The notes: generated by a model from the sequence alone, not told the origin. Positions 7,856 through 17,673 are shown, counted from the first letter of the stretch. The stretch is 64,000 bases of DNA from Erythrobacter sp. 3-20A1M (GCF_018636735.1 NZ_CP045200.1:310001-374000), one strand, 5' to 3'. A program made the numbers and translations.

Positions 7856-9381
7856 CTGGTCAGCCTCAGCCTGCCGATGCCGGCACCGATGTCGGAGAAC
7901 ACCTGCTCCAGATCGTTACCGTCGCTGTAGAAATAGGTCGCGCCGCTGGTCGCGCATTTCTCCACCTCTTCATTGGGCTTCGTATCGAGCACGATGACCC
8001 AGACGGTGATACCCATCGATTTCGCGAGATTGCAGGTGGCGAGGAAGCGCGCCTTGTGGATCGCGTCCAGACCGCCGCTTCCCTGCACGCGGTTCATCTG
8101 AGAATCCCGGCTATCCTCGGTGTAGCCGTTGGCGTTCACCTGCTGCACGCCATCGGTCATGAACACGATATGCTTGTTCACGACGACCCCGTTGCGCGTG
8201 GTCGGATTGTCGGCGGCGAAGAACCCGGTGGAGGAGATCAGGCGCAGTCCCCACAGCATCCCCGCATCGTGGTAGGTGTTGCCGCCCACGTTCTGCGTCA
8301 CCTTGTTGATATCGCTAACGAAGCTGCCTTGGTTCGGATAGTTGGTCAGGGGCAAGGCCTCGGACGGGCAACTGTGTCCGCCGGGGTCGACCATCGAATC
8401 CGGATCATAGCGACCGAATTGCCAGCTGGTGTCGTCGGGGCCGCTCGCCCGGCGGTCGATATCGTTTTGCGTGACGGTGTCGCGGATCTGGTAGTTGTCC
8501 TGGGTGTAGCCCTCGCTCGGTCGCTCCTCGACGCAGCCATCCCCGCTGGTGCGGAAGGCGGTCAGACTCTGTTGCTCGTCATTGTTCTTCCGCCATTTGG
8601 TATCGCGGATGTTGACGAGAAAATTGCCCACTTCCGTGGTGTAGAAAATGCATGTGCCGAACAGCGAGAACCCGCATACCTGGCGTGTCGTCCAGTGATG
8701 CTGGTTCTTCACGAAATCGTTGTTCGACAACAGCCGTCCGACATTGGCGGTAACCGAATAAGACACCATGCCGAAGCGGGTGGTATCCGGCGAATCGGCG
8801 GCGGCGAGCGACTGGTAGAGGCCCTTCGCGCCCGAACGCAGGCGCACGATCTTCTTCGCGCCACCACCCGAGGGGGCCGAATTCATCGACCCGGTCACAT
8901 CGAGCACGAGCATCACGTCGTTGTAGCCGAGGTCGCGGCGCGCGTCGCAGGCGGCCGATATCGGGATCTGGTCGTATCCGAAAACCGCCATGATCGCGGT
9001 CGGGACATTGGCGGTAGCGTAGCCGAACAGCTGCGCCTTGTCGGTATCACTCTGTTCGATATCGAGGTTCGCATCGCCGATGCCGTAAATGCCGTCGGGA
9101 AAGTTGAAGGCGAAGAACTTCTGCCCTTCGGCCTCGTTCGCCGCGGTGAACAGATTGCCGCGCATGGACTGGCGCGCGGCCAGCACGCCCGCGTCGCACG
9201 CGTTCTGCAGCTTGGCCTGCGCCATGTAGCCGATGCCCATATCGACCCCGCCGCCGATCATCGCGGTCAGCGGCAGCAGCGCCCCGGCGAAAATCGCCAA
9301 CGCGTTTCCCCGCACGTCGCGCGCGAGCAGCCCGATCCAATGCGCAAGAATTACACGGAGCCCAGTCATAGGCTCGCGCAT
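7852..9381 (-). CDS. TadG-like pilus assembly protein with vWA domain
   Basis: Tad-pilus assembly component of 509 aa. An N-terminal membrane segment (GNALAIFAGALLPLTAMIGG) and a following TadE-like helix anchor it. A von Willebrand factor A domain begins around residue 150 with the metal-site motif DVMLVLDVTGSMNS (DxSxS variant with Thr) and has a later HIVFMTDGVQQ segment. The C-terminus, ITVWVIVLDTKPNEEVEKCA, completes the vWA fold. It is the first gene of the three-gene tad cluster. An alternative start 12 bases further in (MTGLRV) is possible. Confidence 0.88.
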   Translation of the reverse strand: MREPMTGLRVILAHWIGLLARDVRGNALAIFAGALLPLTAMIGGGVDMGIGYMAQAKLQNACDAGVLAARQSMRGNLFTAANEAEGQKFFAFNFPDGIYGIGDANLDIEQSDTDKAQLFGYATANVPTAIMAVFGYDQIPISAACDARRDLGYNDVMLVLDVTGSMNSAPSGGGAKKIVRLRSGAKGLYQSLAAADSPDTTRFGMVSYSVTANVGRLLSNNDFVKNQHHWTTRQVCGFSLFGTCIFYTTEVGNFLVNIRDTKWRKNNDEQQSLTAFRTSGDGCVEERPSEGYTQDNYQIRDTVTQNDIDRRASGPDDTSWQFGRYDPDSMVDPGGHSCPSEALPLTNYPNQGSFVSDINKVTQNVGGNTYHDAGMLWGLRLISSTGFFAADNPTTRNGVVVNKHIVFMTDGVQQVNANGYTEDSRDSQMNRVQGSGGLDAIHKARFLATCNLAKSMGITVWVIVLDTKPNEEVEKCATSGATYFYSDGNDLEQVFSDIGAGIGRLRLTR

Positions 9382-9474
9382 ATGCCGCAGGAATGCTTAC
9401 CGCATCGCTAAGAACGTCTGCTCCATGCGCGCTTTACATGCACGGACCAGAGAGGGCCGCGTCGGCCCCCATAT

Positions 9475-10278
9475 TCAGGAATCGGCGAGGAAGGTCACCA
9501 GCGCGCGCACCTTCTTCTGCCGCCACTGGGGCAGCGGCGCGACCATCCAATAGGCGCGGCGGCCCTCGTCCGGCCCCTCGATCGCGACCAGCTTGCCCTG
9601 TTCCAGCGCTTCCTCGACCAGCAGATAGGGCAGCACGGCGCGGCCCAGCCCGGCCACCGCGCTCGACAGCGCTTGGCCGGCATTGCCGACCTGCACCGTC
9701 GCCTCCGCGCCTTCCGGCAGCGGAGCGCCGGGCCACGCGATCCATTCGTCGGGCGGCTCCTGCCCATGCTGCGCGGCGACCACCACCACCCGGCGCGCGG
9801 GTGCCAGCTCCACCCCTTCCAGATCGCCCGGCCCGTCGATCAGGCGGATGGCGACATCGAGATTGGCTTCGGTGAAATCGGCGTTCTCGTTCTCGACCAG
9901 TTGAAAGCGGGTCCCGGGGCTTTCGGCCCGGAAGGCGGCGAGCCTCGGCGCCAGCCACTGGGCGTAGAATTCGCGCGGCGCGGCAATGGTGTAGCGATCG
10001 CTCGCCTGACCCGCCTGCATGTTCTGCACGCTTTCCTCGAACTTCAGGAAGCCTTCGCGCAGCGGCTCCAGCCCCGCGCGCCCTTCCTCGGTCAGTTCGA
10101 GGCCCTTGCTGGTGCGGCGAAACAGGACAGTGCCGAGGTGGTCTTCCAGCGCTCGGATCTGCTGCCCTACGGCCGCGGGGGTGACCGCCAGCTCGTCCGC
10201 TGCGCGGGTGAAGGAGAGGTGCCGCGCCGCCGCGTCATACACACGCAGGGCGTTGAGAGGGAGGTGAGTGCGCTTCAT
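9475..10278 (-). CDS. LysR-family transcriptional regulator (GcvA-like)
   Basis: DNA-binding regulator of 267 aa. The N-terminal winged helix-turn-helix is clear: MKRTHLPLNALRVYDAAARH, then SFTRAADELAVTPAAVGQQI. The opening is typical of the GcvA subgroup. The C-terminal region is an effector-binding domain, rather short for the family. No glycine-cleavage genes are nearby, so its target is unknown. It is followed by the tad cluster and preceded by apaG, both on the same strand. Confidence 0.9.
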   Translation of the reverse strand: MKRTHLPLNALRVYDAAARHLSFTRAADELAVTPAAVGQQIRALEDHLGTVLFRRTSKGLELTEEGRAGLEPLREGFLKFEESVQNMQAGQASDRYTIAAPREFYAQWLAPRLAAFRAESPGTRFQLVENENADFTEANLDVAIRLIDGPGDLEGVELAPARRVVVVAAQHGQEPPDEWIAWPGAPLPEGAEATVQVGNAGQALSSAVAGLGRAVLPYLLVEEALEQGKLVAIEGPDEGRRAYWMVAPLPQWRQKKVRALVTFLADS

Positions 10279-10319
10279 CGGACCCGCGACTTAGGCCGCG
10301 CGGGCGCGAACCGCAATAT

Positions 10320-10742
10320 TCAGCCGCGCGCTTCGGGGGCGCGGCTTTCCGCATTGGCCGGTGCGGCCAAGGGGAAGAACGGGATACGCACCTCGAACGG
10401 ATGGCCGTCCTCGCGGTGGAAGGTATAGAAACCTTCCATCGTGCCGAACGGCGTTTCGAGCGGACAGCCCGAGACGTAATCGTGGCTGCGCCCGGGATTG
10501 AGCACCGGTTGTTCGCCGACGACCCCTTCGCCGTCGACATGGCTTACCCGGCCATCGGCATCGGCGATGCGCCAGTGTCGACTGACGAGCTGGACCCGCT
10601 CGTGCGAGCCGTTTTCGATCCGGATGTGATAGACCCAGAACCACTTGCCATCGTCCGGGCAGCTCTGTTCGGGCAGATAGTTGGCAACGACCCGAACCGT
10701 GATCCCGTCGGTCGTGGCGGCGTGCTGGAACATTTCCTTCAT
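10320..10742 (-). CDS. apaG: ApaG domain protein
   Basis: Small beta-sandwich protein of 140 aa in the ApaG family (annotated Co2+/Mg2+ efflux-associated in enterobacteria; biochemical role unsettled). Recognisable family segments are YHIRIENGSHERVQLVSRHW, the HVDGEGVVGEQPVLNPG loop and SGCPLETPFGTMEGFY. It follows the dehydrogenase gene by about 130 bp and precedes the LysR gene by 41 bp, all on the minus strand. Confidence 0.95.
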   Translation of the reverse strand: MKEMFQHAATTDGITVRVVANYLPEQSCPDDGKWFWVYHIRIENGSHERVQLVSRHWRIADADGRVSHVDGEGVVGEQPVLNPGRSHDYVSGCPLETPFGTMEGFYTFHREDGHPFEVRIPFFPLAAPANAESRAPEARG

Positions 10743-10872
10743 ATCGGGCGAGCGTAATCCTTCTGTCTGTCACGGCAAGGTCCAACGCGCACTTTTTCGC
10801 GCCGCGACCGAACCCGCGGTGAAATTATCGGAAAGCTGTTGCCAATCTGCACGGCCGTGTCGACGCCTCGAG

Positions 10873-12144
10873 TCACCCGTCAGCGTAATCTTTCGCCAGG
10901 CCGCTGGCGGAAATCCCGGCGCATAGACGCTGCAGCGCGCAGCCATGGGCGGCGGTACGCATATCGAGACCGTGCGAATCCATCAGGCGCCGCACGCGGT
11001 CGGCGGCGTCGCTGATATGATCTTCCAGATAGGTCTCGACCTCGTGCTCTTTCCATGGCCGCCCTTGGCGACCCTGTACCCATTCGGCATGGCTCACCAC
11101 CACGCCGCCGCCATTGGCGAGGATGTCGGGCACGACCTCGATACCCGCCTGGCGCAAGGCGTCGTCGGCGGCCGGCAGAATCGGGCGGTTCGCAATCTCC
11201 ACGATGGCCTTGCAGCCCAATTTCTCCACGTCCTCGGGGCCGGCAATCACTCCGCCGAGCGCGGCCAGCACCAGCACGTCGCATTCCTGCTCCACTATCT
11301 TCGCGCCGTCCTTGAGCGAGGAGATACCCTCCCCGGTGAGAGCGGAGACTTCGCCCTTCTCCTCCTTCACCTGCGAGAGTCGGTCGATCGGCAACCCGCC
11401 CTTGGCGCGCACCAGACCGGACGAATCGGATACGGCGACGATCCTGTGCCCGGCCTCGCGCGCGGCCTTCGCGAACCAGCTGCCTGCATTGCCGTAGCCT
11501 TGCAGGGCGATGGTCAGCGACTGGTTGCCGCCCAGCCCCAGCTTCTCGCGCATGGCTTCCAGCGCGATCATCCCGCCGCGCCCGGTCGCCGGGGTACGCC
11601 CGACGATGCCGCCCAGCGAGACCGGCTTGCCGGTAAAGGCATGCGGCTCGATCCGGCCCACGAGGTCGGAATATTCGCTCACCATCCACGCCATCTCGCG
11701 TTCGCCGGTGGCGACGTCGGGAGCGGGAATGTCGCGGTCGGGCGACAGGATGCGGGCGAAGGCGCGCACATAACGCCGCGCCAGCCGCTCGCGCTCCATC
11801 GTGGAAAGCTGGGTCGCATCGACCTTCACCCCGCCCTTGCCCCCGCCGAAGGGCAGATCCATCAGCGCGCATTTCATCGTCATCAAGAAAGCGAGGGTCG
11901 AGACCTCGTCCTCGCTCACCGTGTGATGGAAGCGGATGCCGCCCTTCGTCGGGCCGAGCGTGGAATCGTAGCGGCAGCGCCACGCCTTCAGCTGCATCAG
12001 CGTGCCGTCGTCGCGGCGCAGCGGGATCGAGGCGGCCAAGGTCTCGCGCGGATAGCAGAGCCGCTCGATCAGTTCGTCCTGCAGGTCCAGCGCCTTCGCG
12101 GCGCGATGCATCCGCTCGCGCGCGGCGCTCAACATATCACCCAT
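10873..12144 (-). CDS. Glu/Leu/Phe/Val family amino-acid dehydrogenase
   Basis: NAD(P)-dependent dehydrogenase interconverting an amino acid (glutamate most likely) and its 2-oxo acid with ammonia. At 423 aa it has the length of hexameric glutamate dehydrogenases. The catalytic-lysine region reads MDLPFGGGKGGVKVD, and the substrate region includes KGGIRFH. The Rossmann part contains ALQGYGNAGSWFAK. The start MGDMLSAARERMHRA is chosen because it is the only plausible N-terminus. It lies 60 bp downstream of metZ on the same strand. Substrate preference cannot be read with certainty. Confidence 0.93.
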   Translation of the reverse strand: MGDMLSAARERMHRAAKALDLQDELIERLCYPRETLAASIPLRRDDGTLMQLKAWRCRYDSTLGPTKGGIRFHHTVSEDEVSTLAFLMTMKCALMDLPFGGGKGGVKVDATQLSTMERERLARRYVRAFARILSPDRDIPAPDVATGEREMAWMVSEYSDLVGRIEPHAFTGKPVSLGGIVGRTPATGRGGMIALEAMREKLGLGGNQSLTIALQGYGNAGSWFAKAAREAGHRIVAVSDSSGLVRAKGGLPIDRLSQVKEEKGEVSALTGEGISSLKDGAKIVEQECDVLVLAALGGVIAGPEDVEKLGCKAIVEIANRPILPAADDALRQAGIEVVPDILANGGGVVVSHAEWVQGRQGRPWKEHEVETYLEDHISDAADRVRRLMDSHGLDMRTAAHGCALQRLCAGISASGLAKDYADG

Positions 12145-12204
12145 GTTGGAATTCTCCGGTCTGTTTTGCCCGAAGAATGGCCGAAACCGGCGCTTCGTTC
12201 CGGC

Positions 12205-13410
12205 CTAAAGCCCCGCTGCGGACAATGCGCGGTCGAGATCTTCCTTCAGGTCCTCGATATCCTCCAGCCCGACATTCACCCGCAGCAGCCCCTGGGGAAT
12301 GCCCATCGTCTGCCGCTCGTCCTCGCTCATGGCGGCGTGGGTGGTGCTGGCGGGGTGGCACATCAGGCTGCGCGCATCGCCGATATTGTTGGAGATATCG
12401 ACCAGTTGCAGCGCATCGAGGATCGCATGGGCCTGCTCGCGCCCCTCGACCTCGAAGCTGAAGATCGGGCCAGTCGCGCGCATCTGCTTCATCGCGAGGT
12501 CGTGACGCGGATGGCTGGCAAGGCCGGGATGGAGCATCCGCTTGACCCTGGGTTCGATCATCCGGCCGAGCGCGACCGCGTTCTCGCTCTGCTTCATGGC
12601 GCGCAGTTCCAGCGTTTCGAGGCCCTTCAGCACGACCCAGGCATTGAACGGCGACAGGTTGGGCCCGGTGTTGCGCTGGAACGGCAGCAGCACCTCGTCG
12701 ATCCACTCCTTCGTCCCGCACACCGCACCGGCGAGCACGCGGCCCTGCCCGTCCATCAGCTTGGTCGCGGAATAGGCGACGACGTCGGCCCCGAACTCCA
12801 TCGGTTTTTGCAGCACGCTGGTGGCGAAGGCGTTGTCGACGATGGTGGTGACGCCATGTGCCTTCGCGACGCCGCAGACATGCTCCAGATCGACCACGTC
12901 GAGCGTCGGATTGGCCGGCGTTTCGAAGAAGAACACCTTCGTGTTGTCCCGGATCGCCGCCTGCCAGGCGTCGTTGTCCGCGCTGTCGACCACCGTCGTC
13001 TCGATCCCGAAGCGCGGCAGGAGTTGGTCGACCAGCCAGCGGCATGACCCGAAGGCGGCGCGCGCAGCGACGCAGTGATCGCCCGCCGACAGGCTCGCCA
13101 GCAGTGCGGCGGTCATCGCCGCCATCCCGCTTGCCTGCGCCCGGCACGCCTCGGCACCTTCCATCAGCGCGATCCGCTCCTCCAGCATCGCGACTGTCGG
13201 GTTCTGCAACCGGGAATAGGTCATTCCCGGTTCCTCGCCCGCGAAACGCGCCGCGGGGGTCGCCGCATCGTCGTAGGTATAGCCCGAGGTGAGGAAGATC
13301 GCCTCGCTCGTCTCGCCATGATCGGACCGCCAGGTGCCGCCCCGCAGGGCCTGCGTGGCGGGGCGCCAGTTCTGCGTGATGGAACGGTCGGTGCCGGTGT
13401 CTTTCTTCAT
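12205..13410 (-). CDS. metZ: O-succinylhomoserine sulfhydrylase
   Basis: PLP enzyme of the Cys/Met metabolism family that makes homocysteine directly from O-succinylhomoserine and sulfide. The 401-aa protein has the expected landmarks: TYSRLQNPTVAMLEERIALM at the cofactor phosphate site, SGMAAMTAALL, and the Schiff-base lysine in AYSATKLMDGQGRVLAG. The N-terminal NWRPATQALRGGTWRSDHGE matches the MetZ subgroup better than cystathionine gamma-synthase. The exact acyl donor (succinyl or acetyl) is inferred. Confidence 0.93.
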   Translation of the reverse strand: MKKDTGTDRSITQNWRPATQALRGGTWRSDHGETSEAIFLTSGYTYDDAATPAARFAGEEPGMTYSRLQNPTVAMLEERIALMEGAEACRAQASGMAAMTAALLASLSAGDHCVAARAAFGSCRWLVDQLLPRFGIETTVVDSADNDAWQAAIRDNTKVFFFETPANPTLDVVDLEHVCGVAKAHGVTTIVDNAFATSVLQKPMEFGADVVAYSATKLMDGQGRVLAGAVCGTKEWIDEVLLPFQRNTGPNLSPFNAWVVLKGLETLELRAMKQSENAVALGRMIEPRVKRMLHPGLASHPRHDLAMKQMRATGPIFSFEVEGREQAHAILDALQLVDISNNIGDARSLMCHPASTTHAAMSEDERQTMGIPQGLLRVNVGLEDIEDLKEDLDRALSAAGL

Positions 13411-13526
13411 GCGGCCCGCTTACGGAACGCGCCCGTCGCTGGCAACGGTGGCCATGAAGCGCCTCGCGTCTTCAAAGCGCCAGAAAGCTGTTGTGGTCGG
13501 GCCGCTCTGCCCATAATCGTGCGGCG

Positions 13527-14810
13527 ATGAACCAGCCCCGTTTCGGCGCGCGCGACCCGCTGATCATCCTCGTCCTGCTAACGCTCGCTTTCGCCGGACT
13601 GTGCGCCATCCGGCTCGAATTCCCGGCGAAGCTGTATTTCGACGAGGTCCACTACATTCCGGCCGCGCGCCAGATGCTGGCAGGGACCGCATGGAAGAAC
13701 GCCGAGCATCCGCCGTTGGCGAAGGAAATCCTGGTCGGCCTGCTCGCTTTGTTCGGCGACCGTCCATTGGCCTGGCGCATCGGCCCGCTGGTCGCCGCCA
13801 GTCTGACGCTGTTCGCCTTCAGCCGCGCGCTCTGGCTGGCGAGCCTGCGCCGGGCGGCGACCGTCATGTTCGCCCTGCTGCTGGCGACCGGCTTCATCCT
13901 GTTCGTGCAGGCGCGCATCGCCATGCTCGACATGTTCATGGTCGGTTTCGTCGCATTGGCGACCTGGCAGTTCGCCGCTGCGCTGCGCCATCCGCAGCGC
14001 GGGCGCACGCACCTTGTCCTTACCGGGATAGCCATGGGCGCCGCCCTCGCCTGCAAGTGGAACGCGGGGCCGCTCGTCGCGCTGCCGGGGCTCACCTTCC
14101 TGGTCTGGCGGGGCTGGACGGCGCGCCACCGGCTGCTGTTCGCGCGCGAGGGGGGACCCGTGCCCGGCGTCTCCCTGATAGAAGCGGGCGTGTGGCTGGG
14201 CCTGCTACCGCTTGCGGTCTATGCGGCGACCTTCATCCCGGCGCTGTGGTTCGCGGGCGGCCCCTTCACGCACGGCAATTTGTTCGAAGTGCAGAAATGG
14301 ATGGTTGAGCTGCAGGAAAGCGTACGCAAGCCGCATCCCTACCAGAGCCAGTGGTACCAGTGGGTCACCGATTCGCGCGCGATCTGGTATCTGTACGAGA
14401 AGATCGACGGGGCGCAGCGCGGAGTGATGCTGATCGGCAATCCCTTTACCATGCTCGCCGGACTGCCGGCAGTGCTCTGGTGCGCCTGGGCCGGCTTTTT
14501 CCGCAAGCGGGCGGACGCGCTGGCGGTGTTCGTGCTCTATGCCGTCGCCATCGGCACCTGGATCGTCGCGGCCAAGCCGATCCAGTTCTACTACCACTAT
14601 TTCCTGCCGAGCTGCTTCCTGCTCGCCGCGCTGGCGCTGGCGCTCGACGCGCTATGGAACCTGCGGCGGCGCTGGGCGCAGGGCGCGGTGCTGCTGGCGA
14701 TGGCCGCAAGCATCGGCCTGTTCGCGTGGTTCTACCCGATCCTGAGCGCCGCACCGCTCCACAAAAAGAACGCGTTCACGGATTACGCCTGGTTCAAGGA
14801 ATGGAAGTGA
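13527..14810 (+). CDS. Phospholipid carrier-dependent glycosyltransferase (GT39/ArnT-like)
   Basis: Polytopic membrane protein of 427 aa resembling protein O-mannosyltransferases and ArnT, which transfer a sugar from polyprenyl phosphate on the outer face of the inner membrane. The first periplasmic loop carries the acidic motif YFDEVHYIPAARQML and EHPPLAKE, characteristic of the GT-C fold. About ten hydrophobic segments follow. ATG 13527 is chosen because the protein then begins MNQPRFGARDPLI directly before the first helix. It converges on a GT2-GtrA gene that probably makes the polyprenyl-linked donor. The acceptor is unknown. Confidence 0.85.
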   Translation: MNQPRFGARDPLIILVLLTLAFAGLCAIRLEFPAKLYFDEVHYIPAARQMLAGTAWKNAEHPPLAKEILVGLLALFGDRPLAWRIGPLVAASLTLFAFSRALWLASLRRAATVMFALLLATGFILFVQARIAMLDMFMVGFVALATWQFAAALRHPQRGRTHLVLTGIAMGAALACKWNAGPLVALPGLTFLVWRGWTARHRLLFAREGGPVPGVSLIEAGVWLGLLPLAVYAATFIPALWFAGGPFTHGNLFEVQKWMVELQESVRKPHPYQSQWYQWVTDSRAIWYLYEKIDGAQRGVMLIGNPFTMLAGLPAVLWCAWAGFFRKRADALAVFVLYAVAIGTWIVAAKPIQFYYHYFLPSCFLLAALALALDALWNLRRRWAQGAVLLAMAASIGLFAWFYPILSAAPLHKKNAFTDYAWFKEWK

Positions 14811-14841
14811 TCGGGTACTTTCAACGATAGACGGCCACCGC

Positions 14842-15930
14842 CTAGAACTTGCCCCAGACGAAGCGGCTCGACAGCGCGTAGTTCCAGACCGAACCGATCA
14901 CGATCCCCGCCAACGCGGCGAGCACCCAGTGAAACCCGCGCGCCTGCAACAGCGTGGCGATGGCGACATTGGCCATCGCGCCGACCAGGCAGGTGACGAT
15001 GAACCCGGCCCACCCCCGCACGAAGGCGCTCACCCCCGCCAGCCGCTTATCGCGATAGGTGAGCCAGTTGTTGAGCCAGAAGTTGAACGACATCGCGATG
15101 AAGGTCGCGATCGTGGTCGCAAGTGCAAAGCCTTCGCCCGCGAACCGGAACAGCAGCGTCAGCACGGTCAGGTGAACCGCCACGCCCAGCGCCCCGACGG
15201 TCCCGAACAGGGCGAAGCGGGTGGGAACGAAGCGACCGAAAGCACGGTCGTAGAGCCCGATCAGGAACTCGAACGCCACCGCTCGGTCCAGCTTGCTTTC
15301 GCCCTCGCGGCGGCAGGCGAACTGCATCGGCACTTCCTTGACCTTCAGGGCGACCGGTGCCGCGGCGAGGATGTCGAGCAGGATCTTGAACCCGATGCCG
15401 GACAGATTGGGGGCGAGCTCGCGAACCTTCGCCGCCTCGATCACGAAGAACCCGCTCATCGGATCGGCCAGTTCGACGCCGGTCATCTTGCGCGCCAGGC
15501 GATTGGCGAGGTCCGACCCCTTCTCGCGCCGGGCGCTGGACAGGCCCGCCGCGCTGCCGCCTTCGACGAAGCGCGAGGCGACGGCGACCTCGTATTCCCC
15601 GCCGCGGACATGGGCGAGCATTTCGGGGATCAGCGCCGGGTCGTGCTGATGGTCGGCGTCCATCACCGCGATGTAAGGCGCGGCGGTGGCACAGGCCCCC
15701 TCGATCACGGCGGAGGCGAGGCCCCGGCGGCCGATCCGCTGCACCGCGCGCATGCGCGGGTCGGTCCGGCTCAGCCGCCGCGCCTCCTCGGCGGTGCCAT
15801 CCGGGCTGTCGTCGTCGACCACGATCGCTTCCCAGGCGATATCGCCGAGAGTCTCGTGAAGCCGGTCGAGCAGGGGGGCGAGATTGCCGCGCTCGTTCAG
15901 CGTCGGCAAAATGATGGCGAGTTCGATCAC
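14842..15930 (-). CDS. GT2 polyprenyl-phosphate glycosyltransferase fused to GtrA domain
   Basis: Predicted to attach a sugar to polyprenyl phosphate and help it cross the membrane. The first ~230 residues are a GT2 domain of dolichol-phosphate mannose synthase type, with IILPTLNERGNL, VVDDDSPDGTA and MDADHQHDP. The last ~130 residues are a four-helix GtrA-like membrane domain containing NFWLNNWLTYRD. The start is GTG 15930, just before IELAIILPT, because the longer open frame runs into leuB on the same strand. At 362 aa it matches known DPMS-GtrA fusions. It faces the GT39-like gene, suggesting a donor-transferase pair. Confidence 0.88.
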   Translation of the reverse strand: MIELAIILPTLNERGNLAPLLDRLHETLGDIAWEAIVVDDDSPDGTAEEARRLSRTDPRMRAVQRIGRRGLASAVIEGACATAAPYIAVMDADHQHDPALIPEMLAHVRGGEYEVAVASRFVEGGSAAGLSSARREKGSDLANRLARKMTGVELADPMSGFFVIEAAKVRELAPNLSGIGFKILLDILAAAPVALKVKEVPMQFACRREGESKLDRAVAFEFLIGLYDRAFGRFVPTRFALFGTVGALGVAVHLTVLTLLFRFAGEGFALATTIATFIAMSFNFWLNNWLTYRDKRLAGVSAFVRGWAGFIVTCLVGAMANVAIATLLQARGFHWVLAALAGIVIGSVWNYALSSRFVWGKF

Positions 15931-15983
15931 GCGCGCGCCTTTAGGGTCAGCGCAGGTTACTGGCAATCGCCAGTTGACGTGGG

Positions 15984-17048
15984 TCAACCAGCGAGGCGTC
16001 CGACCACCGCATCCCCCAGCCGTTCGGTCGATGCGTCTCCGCCCAGATCGAAGCCGCGCAGCCCATCCGCCAGCGTGTCGGAGACCGCTCTCTCCACGCT
16101 CCGCGCATCGTCTTCGCGGCCCAGCGAGTGACGCAGCAGCATGGCGGCGGAAAGGATCGCGGCGAGCGGGTTTGCCCGGCCCTGCCCGGCAATGTCGGGC
16201 GCGCTGCCGTGGATCGGCTCGTAAAGTCCGAAAGTGCCGTGCGCGGTGCGGCGTTCGCCCAGGCTGGCGCTGGGCAGCAACCCGATCGAGCCCACGCACA
16301 TGCTCGCCTGATCGGACAGGATGTCGCCGAACAGATTGCCCGTCACGATCGTGTCGAACTGGCCGGGCGCGCGAACCATCTGCATCGCGGCGTTGTCGAC
16401 ATAGAGATGATCGAGCTCGACATCGGGGTAATCGGCAGCGACCTCGCACACCACGTCGCGCCAAAGCTGGCTGGTTTCGAGGACATTGGCCTTGTCCACG
16501 CTGGTCAGGCGGCCCGATCGCCCGCGCGCCGCGGCGAAGGCGACATGCGCGATCCGCCGCACCTCCCCCTCGGCATAGGACATCCGGTCCCACCCCTCGC
16601 GCTGTCCGTCGGTGCGGGTATGCGTGCCCTTCTCCCCGAAATAGACGTCGCCATTGAGCTCGCGCACGATCAGCATGTCGATCTCGCGCGCGATTTCGGG
16701 CCGCAGGCCGCTCATGTCCTCCAGCCCGGCAAAGGTCGTCGCGGGGCGCAGATTGGCGAACAGGCCGAGTTCGCTGCGCAGGCCCAGGATCGCCTGTTCG
16801 GGCCGATGCTCGCGTGGCAGGTCGTCGCAGGCGGGATCGCCGACCGCGCCGAACAGCACTGCGTCCGCTTCGCGCGCCATGGCGAGGGTTTCTTCGGGCA
16901 GAGGATGGCCGTGGCGGCGATAGGCGACCGCGCCGACATCGCCTTCGAACAGGGTCAGGCAGGGCAGATCGAGCGTCTCCAGCACGCGCACCGCCTGCCG
17001 CGTCACTTCGGGACCGATCCCGTCGCCTCCGAACACCGCTATCTTCAT
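15984..17048 (-). CDS. leuB: 3-isopropylmalate dehydrogenase
   Basis: Oxidative decarboxylase of leucine biosynthesis, 354 aa. The start is ATG 17048, giving [15 protein letters not shown]; the upstream extension is antisense-like and overlaps recO. The substrate region [14 protein letters not shown], the catalytic Tyr-containing [12 protein letters not shown], the [15 protein letters not shown] block and the NAD-binding [14 protein letters not shown] are all present. It starts 2 bases after the recO stop, so the two are probably co-transcribed. Confidence 0.97.
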   Translation of the reverse strand: MKIAVFGGDGIGPEVTRQAVRVLETLDLPCLTLFEGDVGAVAYRRHGHPLPEETLAMAREADAVLFGAVGDPACDDLPREHRPEQAILGLRSELGLFANLRPATTFAGLEDMSGLRPEIAREIDMLIVRELNGDVYFGEKGTHTRTDGQREGWDRMSYAEGEVRRIAHVAFAAARGRSGRLTSVDKANVLETSQLWRDVVCEVAADYPDVELDHLYVDNAAMQMVRAPGQFDTIVTGNLFGDILSDQASMCVGSIGLLPSASLGERRTAHGTFGLYEPIHGSAPDIAGQGRANPLAAILSAAMLLRHSLGREDDARSVERAVSDTLADGLRGFDLGGDASTERLGDAVVGRLAG

Positions 17049-17050
17049 CG

Positions 17051-17649
17051 CTACCCGTCCATTCTTGCGAGGCGCGCCACCAGCCGCTCGCGCGCGGCCA
17101 TCGTGTCGCTCGCCCGGTCGGCTAGCAGATGGCGGGCGAGCGGTTCGGCCAGTTTTTCCATCGCCGCCAATACCTCGGCTAGCGTGCTCGCCGCGGGCCG
17201 CGTGCCCCCATAGCCGAGCTCGCGCAGCAGCAGCGCTTCGTAAGCTACCAGCGCGGGTGCCCAGCCCCGGGCGGAAGGTGCGGCGCAGATGGCGTCGAGC
17301 AGAGCCGAAAGGGCGCTGTGCAGCGCGGGATAGGCATTGCGTTCGGGCAGGGTCGCGGCGGTGAGCGCGGTGACCCAGCCGATCGCCGCGGCGGGCAAGG
17401 GTTCGCTCAGCCAGGGTCCGCGCGACTGGGTGAGTTCGAGTTTGGCGAAGGGGAGCTGGCTGTCGGACCGGGCGCGAAGGTCTGCCTCCACCATATTGCC
17501 CGGCAGCACGACGGGCCGCATCCGGCGGCCGCGCGCGCCCGCGACATAGGCCGCCACGACGCCAGCCTCCTCGGTGAACAGCCGCGCGATGCGGCGGTCT
17601 CGCCATGCGAGCGCGTCGCCAGCACGATGGCGGGTGCCCTCAGCTGCAC
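17051..17649 (-). pseudogene. recO: recO, DNA repair protein RecO, broken by a 1-base frameshift
   Basis: RecO loads RecA with RecF and RecR during gap repair. The N-terminal part starts at GTG 17649 ([18 protein letters not shown]). The rest, from [16 protein letters not shown] to the stop at 17051, is in another frame. Inserting one base near 17590-17597 restores a continuous protein of about 199 aa reading [14 protein letters not shown], a normal length for sphingomonad RecO. The remainder contains [15 protein letters not shown] and RELGYGG. Either the gene is truncated or a base is missing in the assembly (a C in a GCCGCC run). It sits between the UbiK-like gene (24 bp away) and leuB (2 bp away). 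Confidence 0.85.
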
Positions 17650-17673
17650 GGGATCATCGTCCCGGCCGGCCGG

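Noticed and set aside
17588-17600. Programmed ribosomal frameshift in recO
   Set aside because: No slippery heptamer or downstream pseudoknot was apparent, recO is not known to use one, and an equivalent defect occurs in the unrelated M16 gene.
15931-17606. N-terminal extensions of the GT2 and leuB frames into upstream genes
   Set aside because: The extra residues are low-complexity Arg/Pro/Ala sequence overlapping another gene on the same strand, and both proteins have canonical starts (GTG 15930, ATG 17048).
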